Shown here piece after piece: positions 61,264 through 64,000 of a stretch of 64,000 nt of DNA. The notes under the pieces were generated by a model. It was not told the DNA's origin, did not search any database, and saw only the letters and a list, made by a program, of their open reading frames with translations. The position numbers were made by a program, and so were the translations under genes. Location of the stretch: positions 23,216,001 through 23,280,000 of the forward strand of contig OV277863.1 in the NCBI GenBank assembly GCA_922989275.2, read 5' to 3'. The stretch comes from Gari tellinella. Lineage: Eukaryota > Mollusca > Bivalvia > Cardiida > Psammobiidae. The stretch's first letter is position 1. Each line of letters begins with the position of its first letter.

Positions 61264-62020
61264 TTGGTCGAACAGTAAACCCCATGCAACCCCACATGAA
61301 CAGTGAAGAAGACATTATTGGTCGAACAGTAAACCCCATGCAACCCCACATGTACAGTGAAGAAGACGCTATTGGTCGAACAGTAAACCCCATGCAACCC
61401 CACATGTACAGTGAAGAAGACATTATTGGTCGAACAGTAAACCCCATGCAACTCCACATGTACAGTGAAGAAGACATTATTGGTCGAACAGTAAACCCCA
61501 TGCAACCCCACATGTACAGTGAAGAAGACGTTATTGGTCGAACAGTAAACCCCATGCAACCCCACATGTACAGTGAAGAAGACGTTATTGGTCTAACAGT
61601 AAACCCCATGCAACCCCACATGTACATTGAAGAAGACATTATTGGTAGAACAGTAAACCCCATGCAACCCCACATGTACAGTGAAGAAGACATTATTGGT
61701 CGAACTGTAAACCCCATGCAACCCCACATGTACAGTGAAGAAGACATTATTGGTCTAACAGTAAACCCCATGCAACCCCACATGTACAGTGAAGAAGACA
61801 TTATTGGTAGAACAGTAAACCCCAGGCAACCCCACATGTACATTGAAGAAGACATTATTGGTCTAAAAGTAAACCCCATGCAACCCCACATGTACAGTGA
61901 ACCCCATGCAACCCCACATATACAGTGAAGAAGACATTATTGGTAGAACAGTAAACCCCATGCAACCCCACATGTACAGTAAACCCCATGCAATTCCACA
62001 TGTACAGTGAAGAAGACATT
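61264..62020 (+). repeat. 54-bp minisatellite, ~14 copies
   Basis: Units GGTCGAACAGTAAACCCCAT..ACAGTGAAGAAGACATTATT repeat every 54 bp with few changes; near the right end units are shortened (61890-61990). Because 54 is a multiple of 3 and the unit lacks stops in several frames, long open frames appear on both strands (+ frame: 18-residue repeat around RTVNPMQPHMYSEED). These frames are not evidence of a gene. The last CAGTGAAGAAGACATTATTC is the end of the next MITE. Confidence 0.9.
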
Positions 62021-62235
62021 ATTCTTTTTTTTTCTTCAAAAAAAGCTAATCACCTTTTGTTCTTTGCAAACGGTTTGGAGCCAGATCCCGGCGTCTGATT
62101 AGGCTCCAAACTGTTTGTCCAGTGTAAGATTAAAAAGGACCATCAACGTTTGTAAGGAATTGTCCGTTGCTACATTTCATTGCGTGTGCATTTAGTTTCG
62201 TCCAAACGGGAAAGACTATAATACCGTCACTATTG
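62004..62235. mobile_element. GGAGAA-MITE adjoining the minisatellite
   Basis: CAGTGAAGAAGACATTATTC at the left; hairpin TTTGGAGCCAGATCCCGGCG / inverse; right end GGGAAAGACTATAATACCGTC is weakly preserved. Confidence 0.6.
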
Positions 62236-62411
62236 TAAAGGAACTTACATATTGCACTGTTGAAATCGTATGACAAATGGATCGTTTTGTAAGGAGGTCT
62301 ATATCCCCGTGTTGTGCCCGACCATCAGGCGTATTAGCAAGTAGTGTAACCGTCCTGAAAACAGAACATATCCAGTGTTGGTTCTTAAATCATGGGTTGT
62401 GCAATTACAGA

Positions 62412-62652
62412 GGACAACACGCTAGTCTTTCCCAATAAACGCGTTTACGCTAAATCTATTATTTTCCATGCAATCAGTTTGGAGCCAGATCAGACGCCGG
62501 GTAACCCGGCGTCTGATCAGGCTCCAAACTGTTTGCCATACGGGTTAAATCAACATTTAGAATTGTAAAAAAATTGGACATTTTCTACATTTTATTGCAA
62601 TGCGTTTGCGTGTCGTTTGCGTTTAAACGGGAAAGAATAGCGTGTTCTCCAT
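62412..62652. mobile_element. GGAGAA-MITE
   Basis: GGACAACACGCTAGTCTTTCCC and GGGAAAGAATAGCGTGTTCTCC; perfect hairpin GGAGCCAGATCAGACGCCGG. A decayed relative may lie at 63070-63220. Confidence 0.7.
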
Positions 62653-62659
62653 GATATTG

Positions 62660-63434
62660 TCCGATTTTTATAGACATGTCAGTTACTTAAACATAAAATA
62701 TCAGTACGATATATAGTTTCAACTTTGGTCGAACTTTTATTAGCTTCCATTTATTTTCAATTGTTCCGTAACCATTTCCGTACACCGATACGTTTTACCC
62801 TTTTCCGTATCAATGCACGGAAATTGTCGAAAATCAGCGGAGACCGTAATGCTAACCCACATGAAGTGCTTATGGCCTCTGTCAACATTGGACAATACTT
62901 TAAGCAGTCTAAAAGTAAACTGGAAAAAAATGAATCCGATGAAAATGAGTCTTATAGAACTATTATAATATGAATATCTTAACCTAACCGGTTGATGGAT
63001 ATTCCAAATGAATATTCTTCTTTGTTTGTTCAAAGTTTGAAAAAAACACACACAACTAATGCCCTGTCTAAAGAGAACGTGTGATCAGGCTCAAAACTGT
63101 TTGCTATTCAGACATAAACTAATCGTTTATTATATATTGTCAAACAGTTATCATCATTTTCTACATTTTATTACATTGTTTTTCCTTCAGTTTCGTTTTT
63201 AAAAAGCGTGAAAGATTAGGTGTGTGAATTGTCAAAACCTCATCAGAAAGGTACATTTGTACAATGTAACGCATTAGTCCCGCTTCTGGCCGAGCTTATA
63301 ACGAAAAACATAACTCGTAATACGCAGAGGAAAAGACGTTATTATTTGCGGTTGTCAGAGCGAAATTAAACAGAAATGAATTCATATAAAATTGTGAAAA
63401 TGGAATGGTTTTTAACCAGAAACAATAGACTTAC
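62660..63434. other. AT-rich sequence with a possible short coding piece
   Basis: A + frame ending at 62973 contains KQSKSKLEKNESDENESYR, which looks protein-like, but its upstream splice acceptor (AAAATCAG) is weak. Nothing else was recognised. Confidence 0.3.
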
Positions 63435-63547
63435 ACGGTCTCGCCACTGCCAATATTTTTGTCCACTATAGACAATGTAACGTTAATATGCACAGATAAT
63501 TTCCTCCCAATGGTTACTGTCAATCGTGCCACAGCGGCCTTAAATTT
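63435..63547 (-). CDS. Candidate exon of an unrecognised minus-strand gene
   Basis: On the minus strand, a strong polypyrimidine tract and acceptor (TTTTTTCTTGTTTCCAG) precede 113 bases open in only one frame, ending at a consensus donor (CCGT|GTAAGT). It reads KFKAAVARLTVTIGRKLSVH and continues to NIGSGET. The frame fits entry phase 0 and exit phase 2. No domain was recognised and no partner exon is certain. An alternative is chance. Confidence 0.42.
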
Positions 63548-63549
63548 CT

Positions 63550-64000
63550 GGAAACAAGAAAAAATAAAACAGTCATTGTTGTATCAAGCAATCGCTTAAG
63601 TTAATGGCGTTGATCTACACTGTTGGCAGTGGAAGGAGTCAGGTTTTCTCATGGCAAAGCTCATTTGTAATTTGTTATTCTTAGATATACACATGTATGA
63701 TATATCGAATGCCTATAATTCTACAAATAGAGTGTAATAAAAACGTGTAAAATCAATTAGCGGGTTTTTTATTTAGATAAACACAATAGTAGACTTTATG
63801 AAGAAAAAAGTTGATTGTTCATTAACGCGTAATGGAAATTTTTACAAAAAATCAGAAAGCTGAGCACATTACTTTTATTTGAAATAAGGACATCTCCTAA
63901 ACCATGCAACAATACTGATATACTGATTTAAAGTGTAAATTTAAAAACAATAAAATATATGTCGTATATCATACAATTATCATATTGCTCTTTTCTAATA
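63550..64000. other. AT-rich right edge, nothing recognised
   Basis: No coding frame, RNA or repeat was recognised; possibly intron of the minus-strand candidate gene. Confidence 0.4.

Noticed and set aside
61245..61928. Long open frames on both strands over the 54-bp repeat, as a repeat-protein gene or a CRISPR-like array
   Set aside because: Frames arise because the 54-bp unit lacks stops and is divisible by 3. There are no unique spacers, splice signals or neighbouring exons, and the genome is eukaryotic.

Overview
The window is AT-rich eukaryotic DNA, with introns, GT-AG splice sites and dense transposon debris. The repeat families resemble those I associate with bivalve molluscs, so a bivalve or another lophotrochozoan is my best guess; this is an inference, with no species call. 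No prokaryotic gene, operon or CRISPR is present.

One host gene runs through most of the window on the + strand. Eight exons between 4852 and 48475 join in a single frame and encode the catalytic core and C-terminal half of a Cid1-type nucleotidyltransferase (non-canonical poly(A) polymerase / terminal uridylyltransferase family). Upstream coding sequence is missing. The introns (up to about 16 kb) are filled with mobile elements. A decayed copy of part of the last exon lies about 300 bp past the stop. A second gene may begin on the minus strand near the right edge (candidate exon 63435-63547).

Layout. 1-2390: a Tc1-like transposon (minus strand, cut by the window edge) inside a decayed Ty3/gypsy pol, which also carries a LINE 3' end. 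2714-4600: repeats before exon 1. 5-14 kb: exons 1-4 among short MITEs. 14.6-18.7 kb: a long element with CAGGG ends, holding a 5S rRNA pseudogene. 20.8-29.7 kb: an 8.9-kb element with inverted arms of more than 2 kb, inserted in a small MITE. 31-38 kb: satellite-bearing elements. 38.75-45.64 kb: a nested stack of MITE, AGCTCACC element and a complete-looking hAT transposon with a three-exon transposase. 48.5-64 kb: MITEs, a GC-rich palindromic element, a tRNA-like sequence inside a terminal-inverted-repeat element, and a 54-bp minisatellite.

Labels. AGCTCACC family: elements starting TTTTTAGCTCACC with a hairpin and ending GGTGAGCG..GGGCC..GGCTCTTGTTT; bodies differ between copies. TTAA-1: about 250-bp MITEs, TTAA flanks, ends CCCATTACCCCATA, with a central hairpin around AGCAGAATGCGCC (piggyBac-like). 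TTAA-2: MITEs starting near TTGAACCCTAGTCCCGCATA with an AGAGGGCTCC hairpin. GCTGCC-MITE: ends CAGGGCTGCC (hAT-like). CTCCAG-MITE: ends CAGGGCTCCAGATAAG (hAT-like). CTCCCTC-MITE: TA-flanked, ends CAGTGCTCCCTC. GGAGAA-MITE: ends CAGTGGAGAATC..TTATTCTTTCCC. All family placements come from termini and target duplications read by eye.
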